Shown here piece by piece: positions 54,691-62,033 of a stretch of DNA of 64,000 nucleotides. Position 1 is the first letter of the stretch. Every line of letters begins with the position of its first letter. The stretch covers positions 452,805 to 516,804 of the forward strand of contig NZ_JAHZPA010000001.1 of the NCBI RefSeq assembly GCF_019929225.1. Direction: 5' to 3'. Made by a program: the position numbers and the translations under genes. This DNA is from Streptococcus sanguinis (lineage in GTDB: Bacteria > Bacillota > Bacilli > Lactobacillales > Streptococcaceae). A model generated the notes under the pieces. That model was not told the DNA's origin, did not search any database, and saw only the letters and a program-made list of their open reading frames with translations.

Positions 54691-55275
54691 ATGCATACAT
54701 TAGATGATATTACTAAGGCCATCATGGCCGACCCAGAAAATAAGGAATTTACGGAGCAAGGAATCAAACCGCTTTTTGCGGCACCAAAGAATGCTCGAAT
54801 TAACATTGTTGGTCAAGCGCCGGGGCTGAAAACTCAAGAGGCAGGGCTTTACTGGAAAGATAAGAGTGGTGACCGTCTGCGGGAGTGGTTAGGAGTTGAC
54901 GAAGATACCTTTTATAATTCTGGCTACTTTGCAGTTTTGCCCATGGATTTTTATTTTCCAGGACATGGGAAATCTGGTGATTTACCGCCTCGTAAGGACT
55001 TTGCGAACAAATGGCATCAGCCGATTTTAGAGCTTTTGCCAGATATCGAGCTGACCATTTTGATTGGTCAGTATGCACAGAAATACTATCTGCATCAAAA
55101 AGGAAATATCAAGCTGACCGAGACAGTTCAGCATTATCAAGACTATCTACCTGATTTTTTTCCATTGGTACACCCATCGCCTCGCAACCAAATCTGGATG
55201 GCTAAAAACCCTTGGTTTGAGGCAGAAGTGGTGCCAGACTTACAAGCATTGGTACAAAAGATTATTCATCAATAA
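54691..55275 (+). CDS. Uracil-DNA glycosylase superfamily protein
   Basis: 194 residues from ATG 54691 after AAGGAG; TTG 54676 is not needed. Motif A is NIVGQAPGLKTQEAGLYWKD (about 33-52) and motif B HPSPRNQIW (about 155-163), with ILIGQYAQKYYL between. This matches the UDG-fold family of small bacterial proteins (Mug/UDG-like). Glycosylase activity is likely but not proven for these members. The next gene follows after 11 bp. Confidence 0.85.
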   Translation: MHTLDDITKAIMADPENKEFTEQGIKPLFAAPKNARINIVGQAPGLKTQEAGLYWKDKSGDRLREWLGVDEDTFYNSGYFAVLPMDFYFPGHGKSGDLPPRKDFANKWHQPILELLPDIELTILIGQYAQKYYLHQKGNIKLTETVQHYQDYLPDFFPLVHPSPRNQIWMAKNPWFEAEVVPDLQALVQKIIHQ

Positions 55276-55286
55276 AGGAAAAAACT

Positions 55287-55775
55287 ATGGATGCTTATCA
55301 ACAAGTAGCTAACAAGTTGCAAGAGTTGGGGATCACCTTTGATGTGGTGGAGCACCCACCTGCATTTACGACAGAGCAGGCAGATGGCTATATTGAAGGC
55401 ATGGAAGGTGTTCGAACCAAGTCCATGTTCTTGACCAATAAGAAGAAAACTCAGTATTACCTTCTGATTATGGATGATAAGAAGAGTTTGGATATGGATT
55501 TGTTTAAAGAGCTGGTTTCAGCTAACCGTATTCGTATGGCTTCAGCGGATTCTCTCTTTGAAAAAATGCAGTTGCCACCAGGAACGGTATCGCCTTTTGG
55601 TCTGCTTAACAATGAGGAAAGAGATATTCAAGTTTATTTTGATAAAGAGATTATTGACGAAGAACGCATGACTTTCCATCCTAATACCAATGAAAAGACT
55701 ATCTTTATCTCTACAGAGGATTTGTTCAAGTTTCTGAAAGATTTAGGCTACTCTTACCAAGTGCTGGAGCTTTAA
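55287..55775 (+). CDS. Prolyl-tRNA editing (YbaK/ProX) protein
   Basis: 162-residue free-standing trans-editing domain removing misactivated alanine or cysteine from tRNA-Pro. FDVVEHPPAFTTEQADGYI (about 18-36), KSMFLTNKKKTQYYLLIM (catalytic Lys in the middle) and PGTVSPFGLLNNE (about 98-110) are the YbaK-fold hallmarks. Length fits PrdX/ProX. Confidence 0.9.
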   Translation: MDAYQQVANKLQELGITFDVVEHPPAFTTEQADGYIEGMEGVRTKSMFLTNKKKTQYYLLIMDDKKSLDMDLFKELVSANRIRMASADSLFEKMQLPPGTVSPFGLLNNEERDIQVYFDKEIIDEERMTFHPNTNEKTIFISTEDLFKFLKDLGYSYQVLEL

Positions 55776-56048
55776 CTAACTGTTTTGCTGAGATAGAGTA
55801 GTACTATCCAGCTGCTCTTTCGGGTGATTAAACCTAGCGAATTGCTATCACTCGTTTGCTAGCGTCTTTGTACCTCTATCTTGATTTTGGATGAAGGGCA
55901 TATCCTGCAACGTGCTTCCCTCAGGAGATTCTCAAACAGTCAGCCAATGATTTTGTCAAAGTTCAGTTTGATTTTCAGAAGTATCTGACTGACTTTTTGA
56001 TAAGTCTAAGCTTAGAATGCTAAACTTGGTAGAAAGCGAGGTGATTCT
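55776..56048 (+). other. Intergenic region with inverted repeat and possible decayed coding sequence
   Basis: CTAGC (55835-55839) and GCTAG (55857-55861) flank an interrupted hairpin. From about 55922 to 56022 an open frame without start reads QEILKQSANDFVKVQFDFQK and on to a stop, which looks protein-like and may be a remnant. No gene is supported. Confidence 0.3.
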
Positions 56049-57011
56049 ATGGAAACGATGAAAGCTATAGTCATTTACGAAGCAGGTGGTCCAGAAAAAC
56101 TTCTGCTGGAAGAAAGACCGATTCCACAACTTCAAGAAGGCTGGACCTTGGTCAAGGTCAGAGGGTTTGGGATTAACCGATCGGAGATTTTTACTCGTGA
56201 GGGTTTATCGCCTAGTGTCGCCTTTCCTCGGATTTTAGGTATTGAGTGTGTTGGCCAAGTGGCCAAGACGACTCGAGCAGATTTAGAGGTCGATCAGAAA
56301 GTGGTTTCCATCATGGGAAAAATGGGGAGAGCTTTTGACGGCTCTTATGCCGAGTATGTCCTCCTGCCGAACGACCAAATTTATACAGTCGAGACCAACC
56401 TGACCTGGACAGAGCTGGCTGCAGTGCCAGAGACCTATTATACTGCCCTAGGTTCTATGAAAAATCTGCGCATTGAGCATAATGACAAGATTTTGGTTCG
56501 GGCTGCCACTAGCGGTGTCGGTTTGGCCTTTGCTCGTCTGGTCAAGGCACAGTTTCCAGACACACATATCGTGGGTTCGGTCAATAGCGGTTCCAAACAG
56601 TTTCTACTCAAGCACCAAGCCTACGACGATATCATTATAGACCAGGATGGCCGACTGGAAACAGAGGAGAAGTTTGATAAAATCCTGGAGTTGGTCGGTC
56701 CAGCAACTGTCAAGGATTCTTTTGACCATATCGCAGAGGGTGGGATTATCTGTGTGACCGGCCTCTTAGGTGGGCAATGGGAACTGGCAGGCTTCAACCC
56801 AATTGAAGAAATTAAAAACAACAGTTTTCTGACAAGTTTCCACTCAGCTCATGTGAGCCAAGATTTGATGGATGAATTATTTGACTACATTGACCGCTAT
56901 CAGGTCAATGTTACACCAAGGCGTGTCTTTTCCCTAGAGCAAGTGCCCAAAGCTCATGCATTTATCGAAGGGACGGCAGGTTTTGGAAAAATCGTGATTA
57001 TGAATGAATAG
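56049..57011 (+). CDS. Zinc-type alcohol dehydrogenase / quinone oxidoreductase family protein
   Basis: 320-residue MDR-family enzyme. GroES-like N-terminus (FGINRSEIFTREGLSP, ILGIECVGQVAKT) and NADPH-binding Rossmann domain (VRAATSGVGLAFARLVKAQFP, about 154-174; the usual G-A-x-G-G-V-G appears as A-T-S-G-V-G). The catalytic-zinc Cys/His set is missing, as in quinone oxidoreductases. ATG follows GAGGTGATTCT. Overlaps the next reading but real translation of the rhodanese begins after its stop. Confidence 0.87.
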   Translation: METMKAIVIYEAGGPEKLLLEERPIPQLQEGWTLVKVRGFGINRSEIFTREGLSPSVAFPRILGIECVGQVAKTTRADLEVDQKVVSIMGKMGRAFDGSYAEYVLLPNDQIYTVETNLTWTELAAVPETYYTALGSMKNLRIEHNDKILVRAATSGVGLAFARLVKAQFPDTHIVGSVNSGSKQFLLKHQAYDDIIIDQDGRLETEEKFDKILELVGPATVKDSFDHIAEGGIICVTGLLGGQWELAGFNPIEEIKNNSFLTSFHSAHVSQDLMDELFDYIDRYQVNVTPRRVFSLEQVPKAHAFIEGTAGFGKIVIMNE

Positions 57012-57018
57012 GAGAAAA

Positions 57019-57318
57019 ATGATGCAAAAAATTAGTGCGAAAGATTTATATGACAAATTACAGGCAGAAGAACTACAGTTGATTGACGTTCGCGAGGTGG
57101 ACGAATTTACAGCTGGACATGTCTCTGGAGCTCTGAATCTGCCTCTCAGCAGCTTGGCGGAGAATTATGGGCAATTAGATAAACAAATCCCCTACCATAT
57201 CATCTGTCAAAAAGGCGGACGCTCAGCGCGTGCCTGCGAATTTTTGGAAGCTAAGGGTTACCAAGTAATCAATGTCGAAGGAGGAGTGGAAGCTTTTCCT
57301 GCTAAATTGACGATATGA
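57019..57318 (+). CDS. Single-domain rhodanese
   Basis: About 99 residues; start at 57019 or 57022 (MQKISAKDLYDKL), after GGAG at 57011. Active-site loop CQKGGRSARA (Cys about 68) and opening LIDVREVDEFTAGHVSGALNLPL are complete. Sulfur transfer or thiol signalling in the cytosol. The ribosome site overlaps the stop of the dehydrogenase, so the two are co-translated. Confidence 0.9.
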   Translation: MMQKISAKDLYDKLQAEELQLIDVREVDEFTAGHVSGALNLPLSSLAENYGQLDKQIPYHIICQKGGRSARACEFLEAKGYQVINVEGGVEAFPAKLTI

Positions 57319-57340
57319 CAAGCGATTAAGAAGAGCAAAT

Positions 57341-57373
57341 GCCGGAATAGATTGAATTTCCGGCCCTTTTTTT
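57341..57373 (+). terminator. Terminator after the rhodanese gene
   Basis: GCCGGAA (57341-57347) pairs with TTCCGGC (57358-57364), followed by CCTTTTTTT. Confidence 0.85.
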
Positions 57374-57387
57374 GTATACTATAGTAG

Positions 57388-57393
57388 TATAAT
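57388..57393 (+). promoter_or_regulatory. Promoter of the envelope operon
   Basis: TATAAT 24 bases before the ATG; no convincing -35. AGGAGA serves as ribosome site. Confidence 0.55.
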
Positions 57394-57416
57394 AATTTAT
57401 AGATAGGAGATATTTT

Positions 57417-58466
57417 ATGTCAAAACAAGATTGGCTTGAATATTTTGAGGCCGTTAATGGACGCTCGGCTACAGAGGAAGAAATTGCCCAAGCATTGGCT
57501 GCCGGGGAATTTGTTGAAGCTGAACAGGTAAGTGCGGAGCAAGCCTCTAGTGAAGCTAGTCCGGCTTCATCAAGCTTTGAACAGCCGCAAAACTTCCAAC
57601 AGCCTTTTGCTCAGCAGGCTTCTCAACAATATCAAGAAGTTCCTCAGCAACAAGCAAATCCAATTCAATTTGCTAATCAGGGACAAGCTTATCAGCAACA
57701 AGGATTTCAGCAAGCGAACCCCTTTGCTGGACAGCCTCAGTCTTCTGGTCCGCAAGCTTATCAGAACAACCCGCAGCAAGGACAGTTCAATTCACAAATA
57801 CCTCAACAAGGACCGCAGGCTTATTACAGTCAGCAACCTCCTCAACCCAGCGAGTTTTCTAAAACAATGAAGGGTTTCTGGGCTTGGCTTGTTTCAGCTT
57901 GGAAATCACCGACATCTGAAGTTGAGAGCAGTAAGGTGAATGGCTACCTATCTCTAGGTTTGACAGTGTTCTTTTTTGCTATTGTCGCAAATTCCAACGT
58001 TTACAGTATCATCAATATGTTTAGGGTATACAGTCTTAGTTTGTATGATGTTGTTCCGTCTCTTAATTTCAAAGTCTTTTTTGTTTCCCTGATAGCAGCG
58101 GCTCTCTTCCTTTTCTCTATTATTTTAGGTGGTTTTGTTGTGAAGCGTTTGGTCTATCAGGATGGGAGTTTTACCTTTAATAAGGCTTTTGATTGGTACG
58201 GCCGACTGTATGCTATAGTTCTTCCGTTTATTGCTATTTCAGCTCTATTTGCTCTACTAGGAGTCATTCAATTGTCCCTTTTATTCACATGGATTGGAAT
58301 TTTGTTAATTGGAGTTGGAGCGACCTTTGCTTTGATTTATTCCAAGACAAACAACTCTATGGATCCTTTTTATAAATATCTATTGGCCATTATTATCAAT
58401 GGTGTGATTACAATTATCTTCTCTTTTATCGCTTTTTCTCTACTAGCTAGTATCATAATGATGTAA
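57417..58466 (+). CDS. Gln-rich membrane protein with N-terminal W-F-E-G-R module (DUF6574-like)
   Basis: 349 residues. The N-terminal module DWLEYFEAVNGRSATEEEIAQ (start 5) is also present twice in the next protein. Then comes a Gln/Pro/Ala-rich low-complexity region (about 38-140), a Trp-rich amphipathic stretch (MKGFWAWLVSAWKSP) and five or so membrane segments (about 178-349). It resembles DUF6574-type proteins. The Gln-rich part is predicted to be cytosolic and disordered. Followed after 16 bp by the TcaA-like gene; the two likely act together. Confidence 0.75.
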   Translation: MSKQDWLEYFEAVNGRSATEEEIAQALAAGEFVEAEQVSAEQASSEASPASSSFEQPQNFQQPFAQQASQQYQEVPQQQANPIQFANQGQAYQQQGFQQANPFAGQPQSSGPQAYQNNPQQGQFNSQIPQQGPQAYYSQQPPQPSEFSKTMKGFWAWLVSAWKSPTSEVESSKVNGYLSLGLTVFFFAIVANSNVYSIINMFRVYSLSLYDVVPSLNFKVFFVSLIAAALFLFSIILGGFVVKRLVYQDGSFTFNKAFDWYGRLYAIVLPFIAISALFALLGVIQLSLLFTWIGILLIGVGATFALIYSKTNNSMDPFYKYLLAIIINGVITIIFSFIAFSLLASIIMM

Positions 58467-58482
58467 TAATTGGAGGAGATTT

Positions 58483-60213
58483 ATGGCAACAAAAGAAAAA
58501 TGGGTTGATCTCTTTGAAAAAGTAATTGGTCGAAAACCAACTGCAAGTGAGTTCCAAGCCGGCAAACAATCTAACTTTGATCCAAAAAAGATTAAGGAGA
58601 TTGCAGGTGAAGCGGGGGAAGCAACCACAGATACTTCATCAGTAGAAAATACTACTGATGAAGCTTCTGATAATCAAGATATTATTCAGGAGATACCTTC
58701 TGAAGATTCTGTCACAGAAGAATCGGTTCAACCCTCTTCTCAAGATGAGAAGCAAGGCGCGTTTGAATCTAGTCAATATGAAGAACTTCGTAAGAATTGG
58801 CTGCAAGCTTTTGAAAATAATATTGGTCGAAAACCTACCAAAGAAGAATTTACAGAAGCTAAGAGTCAAGGATTCTCTAACTTGCCTATTCGGTCTGAAC
58901 TACTCGACTCACAATTACCACAGAAACCGGTAAAAAAGGCTAAAAAGAGAATATCAAAGAAGCAAGCAATCATGATTGGGGCTCCAACCGTTTTAGTTGC
59001 CGCTTTGATTGGAGCATTCTTCTATCTAAACTCTATAACTGGAGTAAAAGTGGTCACAGACCATTTTGCAAAAGCCGTCTCTAGTAAAGACTTCGATGAG
59101 GTTGCAAGTCTTCTTTCTACTCAAACCGATAAGTGGACACGTGCTGAAGCAAGAGCTTTAGTTGAGCACCTAGAGAGCCAGGAGATTAATCTCGAAACTG
59201 AGCTCGATAACATTGTTGAGTCAAATGGCAAATCTGCTTATATTGATGACAACAATAATAAGATTTTAGGTGTTACTGAAAAGAGTAAGAAATTTGGTAT
59301 TTTCCAGGAATATCAGATGGTTTCCTATCCAGTCAAAGTTAAAGTCAATACAAATTTGGATAATGCTACCATTAAACCTGGTGAGAAGAAAACTATTACT
59401 CTTAAGAAAAATACAGACACTGAATTGGGTGAATATCACTTTATCAAACAAGACTTTACACTCAAAGGTAAGACAGATGTTGGAGATGTAGAGAGTAAGG
59501 TTCAGCTTGATTTAGCTACGGCTAAAGATAATGAAATCAAACTGGAACTCAAGTCTGAAAAGAAACAGCTAAAAATTACGATGCCTTCTGAAACTTCAAA
59601 AGCAACAGATATTAAAATCGTTGTTAATGGTAAAGAAAGTGGTAGCAGTTTGACCTCTGAGTTGCAGCTTGTTCCTTATCAAGAACTTGAAATTTATGCC
59701 AAGTTTACTATCTCTGATACTACCTTTACTACCAATAAAGAGACAGTGGTTGTGGAAGATGATACCACGAATGTGAAATTATCGCTTCCTAAGGAAGTAA
59801 TTTCTAAAATTAGAGAAAAGAACGAAGAAGCGAAAAAGGTTGAGGCTCAAAAGGCAAAAGTCTCTACTTTCCTTAATGACTACCGCAGTGCTGTTTTCAG
59901 CTCTGTTTCTAACAGAAGCAACAACTATTCTCAATACTACGATACATCTAGTGCAGTATATCGAGAAATGGTTGAGTGGACCACTGGTGGTGGTGTTAAG
60001 AAAGCAAAAATTAACTATTATGAGCCAGGAGCTTTGGATATCCGCGAAATCAAGGAAGAAAATGGTTCCTATATCGTGACAACATATGAGGACTATACAG
60101 TCCACTATGTCGATAACACTCCAAATAGTGTAAATCGTAAAAATAAGACTTATTACTTGAAACCTAGTGGGGATTCTTTTGTAATCTATAATCTTGAAGT
60201 TTCAGAAGGTTGA
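58483..60213 (+). CDS. TcaA-like envelope protein with duplicated N-terminal module
   Basis: 576 residues. Two modules, KWVDLFEKVIGRKPTASEF (from 6) and NWLQAFENNIGRKPTKEEF (from 105), lie in the cytosolic part, separated by an acidic linker. A basic stretch (KKAKKRISKK) precedes one membrane segment (about 162-183). The extracellular part (185-576) has TcaA-type domains: VVTDHFAKAVSSKDFDEVASLL, beta-rich repeats, a Lys/Glu helix (about 445-460) and a C-terminal NTF2-like end (FLNDYRSAVFSSVSNRSNNY). TcaA in staphylococci affects wall-glycopeptide resistance and wall-teichoic-acid retention and has a zinc ribbon instead of these modules. Confidence 0.8.
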   Translation: MATKEKWVDLFEKVIGRKPTASEFQAGKQSNFDPKKIKEIAGEAGEATTDTSSVENTTDEASDNQDIIQEIPSEDSVTEESVQPSSQDEKQGAFESSQYEELRKNWLQAFENNIGRKPTKEEFTEAKSQGFSNLPIRSELLDSQLPQKPVKKAKKRISKKQAIMIGAPTVLVAALIGAFFYLNSITGVKVVTDHFAKAVSSKDFDEVASLLSTQTDKWTRAEARALVEHLESQEINLETELDNIVESNGKSAYIDDNNNKILGVTEKSKKFGIFQEYQMVSYPVKVKVNTNLDNATIKPGEKKTITLKKNTDTELGEYHFIKQDFTLKGKTDVGDVESKVQLDLATAKDNEIKLELKSEKKQLKITMPSETSKATDIKIVVNGKESGSSLTSELQLVPYQELEIYAKFTISDTTFTTNKETVVVEDDTTNVKLSLPKEVISKIREKNEEAKKVEAQKAKVSTFLNDYRSAVFSSVSNRSNNYSQYYDTSSAVYREMVEWTTGGGVKKAKINYYEPGALDIREIKEENGSYIVTTYEDYTVHYVDNTPNSVNRKNKTYYLKPSGDSFVIYNLEVSEG

Positions 60214-60217
60214 TATT

Positions 60218-61012
60218 ATGACAATGAAATACAGTAAACTAATTCTTCTTGCAGCATCTGTTCTTGTTCTAGGCGCGTGTTCGTCTGGTAAAGACACTAC
60301 TGGAGATAGCTCTGATAAACAAGCGGCTAGCTCAACTAGTACAGTTAAGAAACAAGATGCGGAAAAAGATAAAAACTCTAACCAAGATACGACAACATCT
60401 TCAGAAAGCACTGATACTAAAAAGGAGCAAAATCACGAGGCCAAAACTCTTGATCAAAATGTTTCTTATAACGGCAGCTACTACAGTATCAAAGGGAAAT
60501 ATGATGAAATTCTCGTTGTCAACAAACACTATCCTTTGTCAGCTTCCTATAACCCAGGTGAGAATGCGACTGCTAAAGCAGAATTGCTCAAACTGATTGC
60601 AGACATGCAGGCACAAGGCTATGCCATTAGCGACCAATACAGTGGTTTCCGTAGCTATGACACTCAGACTGAGCTCTATCAAAACTATGTCAATCAAGAT
60701 GGCAAAGCCGCTGCAGACCGCTATTCGGCTCGACCAGGCTACAGCGAGCACCAGACTGGTTTGGCCTTTGACTTGATTGACAAGAATGGCAATCTCGTAC
60801 AAGAAGCTGGAGCCAGTCAGTGGCTTCTAGATAACGCCTATAAATACGGTTTTATCGTTCGCTATCTAGAGGGTAAGGAAGGTTCAACTGGCTATATGCC
60901 TGAAAGTTGGCATCTGCGCTATATTGGTCAAGAAGCCAAGGAAATTGCTCAATCAGGCAAATCTTTAGAAGAATATTTCGGCATTACTGGTGGAGGCTAT
61001 GAAGATCAGTAG
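60218..61012 (+). CDS. LdcB/DacB-type L,D-carboxypeptidase lipoprotein
   Basis: 264 residues from ATG 60218 (or 60224) after AGAAGG; the lipobox LGAC carries the lipidated Cys at about residue 21. A Ser/Thr/Lys linker precedes an M15B VanY-like domain: SGFRSYDTQTELY, zinc-site SEHQTGLAFDLID (about 174-186) and ESWHLRYIG (about 235-243). In pneumococcus this enzyme trims tetrapeptide to tripeptide stems in peptidoglycan. The ribosome site lies inside the end of the TcaA-like gene, so it belongs to the same operon. Confidence 0.88.
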   Translation: MTMKYSKLILLAASVLVLGACSSGKDTTGDSSDKQAASSTSTVKKQDAEKDKNSNQDTTTSSESTDTKKEQNHEAKTLDQNVSYNGSYYSIKGKYDEILVVNKHYPLSASYNPGENATAKAELLKLIADMQAQGYAISDQYSGFRSYDTQTELYQNYVNQDGKAAADRYSARPGYSEHQTGLAFDLIDKNGNLVQEAGASQWLLDNAYKYGFIVRYLEGKEGSTGYMPESWHLRYIGQEAKEIAQSGKSLEEYFGITGGGYEDQ

Positions 61013-61041
61013 TCACATCATCCATTAGAAGGAGGAAGAAA

Positions 61042-61332
61042 ATGAAATTTTTTGTTACCAATCCCAATAATGATTTTGCAGAAACACCTGTGCAAGAAGA
61101 AGGCAGAATCATCCATCATCTGCATCTTGCTAAAGGAAAAGAAGTACCAGAGCACAGTGCTGATGCACTAGTAACAGTTGTTTGTTTGTCGGGAGATGTG
61201 AGCTTTTCTGCTGGAGAACAAACTGTGCGGCTAGTGGCAGGCTCCTTTTTGACGATGGAGCCCAATGAGCCACACAGCTTGGTCGGGGAGGAAGATAGCC
61301 ACCTCTTGGTTATCAAACAACTAAAATATTAA
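61042..61332 (+). CDS. Small cupin-domain protein
   Basis: 96-residue single cupin barrel. HHLHLAKGKEVPEHSADALVTVVCLSGDVSFSAGE and GSFLTMEPNEPHSLVGEEDSHLLVI contain the two cupin motifs; possible metal ligands are the His residues of HHLHL and PEHS in motif 1 and PHS in motif 2. Strong GAAGGAGG site. Substrate unknown. Last gene before a terminator and the regulatory region. Confidence 0.85.
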   Translation: MKFFVTNPNNDFAETPVQEEGRIIHHLHLAKGKEVPEHSADALVTVVCLSGDVSFSAGEQTVRLVAGSFLTMEPNEPHSLVGEEDSHLLVIKQLKY

Positions 61333-61339
61333 TAAATTC

Positions 61340-61379
61340 AAAATACTAGAAGCTGGAATAAATGCTTCTAGTATTTTTT
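61340..61379 (+). terminator. Terminator after the cupin gene
   Basis: AAAATACTAGAAGC (61340-61353) pairs perfectly with GCTTCTAGTATTTT (61364-61377), then TT. Confidence 0.9.
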
Positions 61380-61454
61380 ACTACTTTTTAACGCTTATTC
61401 ATTTCTGTAAATAAAAACCCATAAGCAAGAAATGCATAAACAGATTCTTTGATT

Positions 61455-61514
61455 CTTAAAACAAACTTAAGATAAGCTTAAAAAAGGCTTAAGATAAGCT
61501 TAAAATAAACTTAA
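61455..61514 (+). promoter_or_regulatory. Six CTTAA boxes at exact 11-bp spacing
   Basis: CTTAA begins at 61455, 61466, 61477, 61488, 61499 and 61510, one per helical turn. Boxes 2-5 form two near-identical 22-bp units. Direct repeats at 11-bp pitch are typical binding arrays for OmpR/PhoB-type response regulators. The regulator is not identified; the CiaR and PhoP consensus sites differ. Confidence 0.75.
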
Positions 61515-61569
61515 ACAAAAAATCGAAATGAGAGGGTGAGAAGTTTTTATAAATAAACAACAAAAATAA

Positions 61570-61584
61570 TTTACATAGTGTAAA
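61570..61584 (+). promoter_or_regulatory. Palindromic operator-like box 1
   Basis: TTTACATAGTGTAAA, a perfect TTTACA-N3-TGTAAA palindrome preceded by AAAAATAA. Confidence 0.5.
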
Positions 61585-61707
61585 CCAAATTATAAACTTT
61601 TTTCTATTATTTTGGTTCGTTAAAAAGAATATTTTATAGATTTTTAAAGCTAAAAAACAGAAAAATAAACAAAAAGACGAACTATAAAAAATTACCCATA
61701 AAAATAA

Positions 61708-61722
61708 TTTACACCTTGTTAA
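61708..61722 (+). promoter_or_regulatory. Palindromic operator-like box 2
   Basis: TTTACACCTTGTTAA repeats box 1 with one half-site change and the same AAAAATAA lead; it ends ten bases before the -35 of the next promoter. Confidence 0.5.
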
Positions 61723-61731
61723 CTAAAATGC

Positions 61732-61760
61732 TTGCATTCAAAAATTTCTTGTGCTATAAT
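61732..61760 (+). promoter_or_regulatory. Promoter of a small transcription unit
   Basis: -35 TTGCAT (61732-61737), 17-bp spacer, extended -10 TGCTATAAT (core 61755-61760). Start expected near 61767. Confidence 0.8.
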
Positions 61761-61778
61761 TCGTCTTGAGGGTGAGAT

Positions 61779-61838
61779 ATGCATAAAAAAGTATTTTCAA
61801 GCATATTGATTTCTTTATTTCTAAATCAAATGTTATAA
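61779..61838 (+). CDS. Possible 19-residue hydrophobic peptide
   Basis: ATG 61779 follows GAGGGTGAGAT and opens MHKKVFSSILISLFLNQML, then TAA. The basic N-terminus and hydrophobic core resemble precursor peptides of short signals, leader peptides or small membrane toxins. It has its own promoter 19 bp upstream and a terminator 31 bp downstream. Too short for coding statistics; the clean promoter-site-ORF-terminator order is the support. Confidence 0.45.
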   Translation: MHKKVFSSILISLFLNQML

Positions 61839-61868
61839 AAACATTTATGTGCAACCTTTAATCAGGTG

Positions 61869-61896
61869 GATTCACTAACTAGTGATTCGTTTTTTT
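61869..61896 (+). terminator. Terminator of the small transcription unit
   Basis: GATTCACTA (61869-61877) pairs with TAGTGATTC (61880-61888) with one T-T mismatch, followed by GTTTTTTT. It could also act as attenuator for the gene at 62034. Confidence 0.7.
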
Positions 61897-61968
61897 GCGT
61901 TTGATAATGATGGAGCAGTCAACTGTCAGCTGGCAGTATTTCGTGAAATTCTTTTTTATGAAGTTGTG

Positions 61969-62023
61969 CACAAAAAATAAATTCCCCCCACAAAAAATAA
62001 AGTGATGTTGGTCACTTTGGAGG
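61969..62023 (+). promoter_or_regulatory. Leader of the CAP-domain gene: direct repeat and hairpin at the ribosome site
   Basis: CACAAAAAATAAA occurs at 61969-61981 and again at 61989-62001. The perfect hairpin AAAGTGA (61999-62005) / TCACTTT (62012-62018) directly abuts the ribosome site GGAGG (62019-62023). Confidence 0.5.
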
Positions 62024-62033
62024 TTTAATTAAT

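Noticed and set aside
61455..61514. Plasmid- or phage-type replication iterons
   Set aside because: The 11-bp phased boxes are shorter than usual iterons and no replication-initiator gene is nearby.
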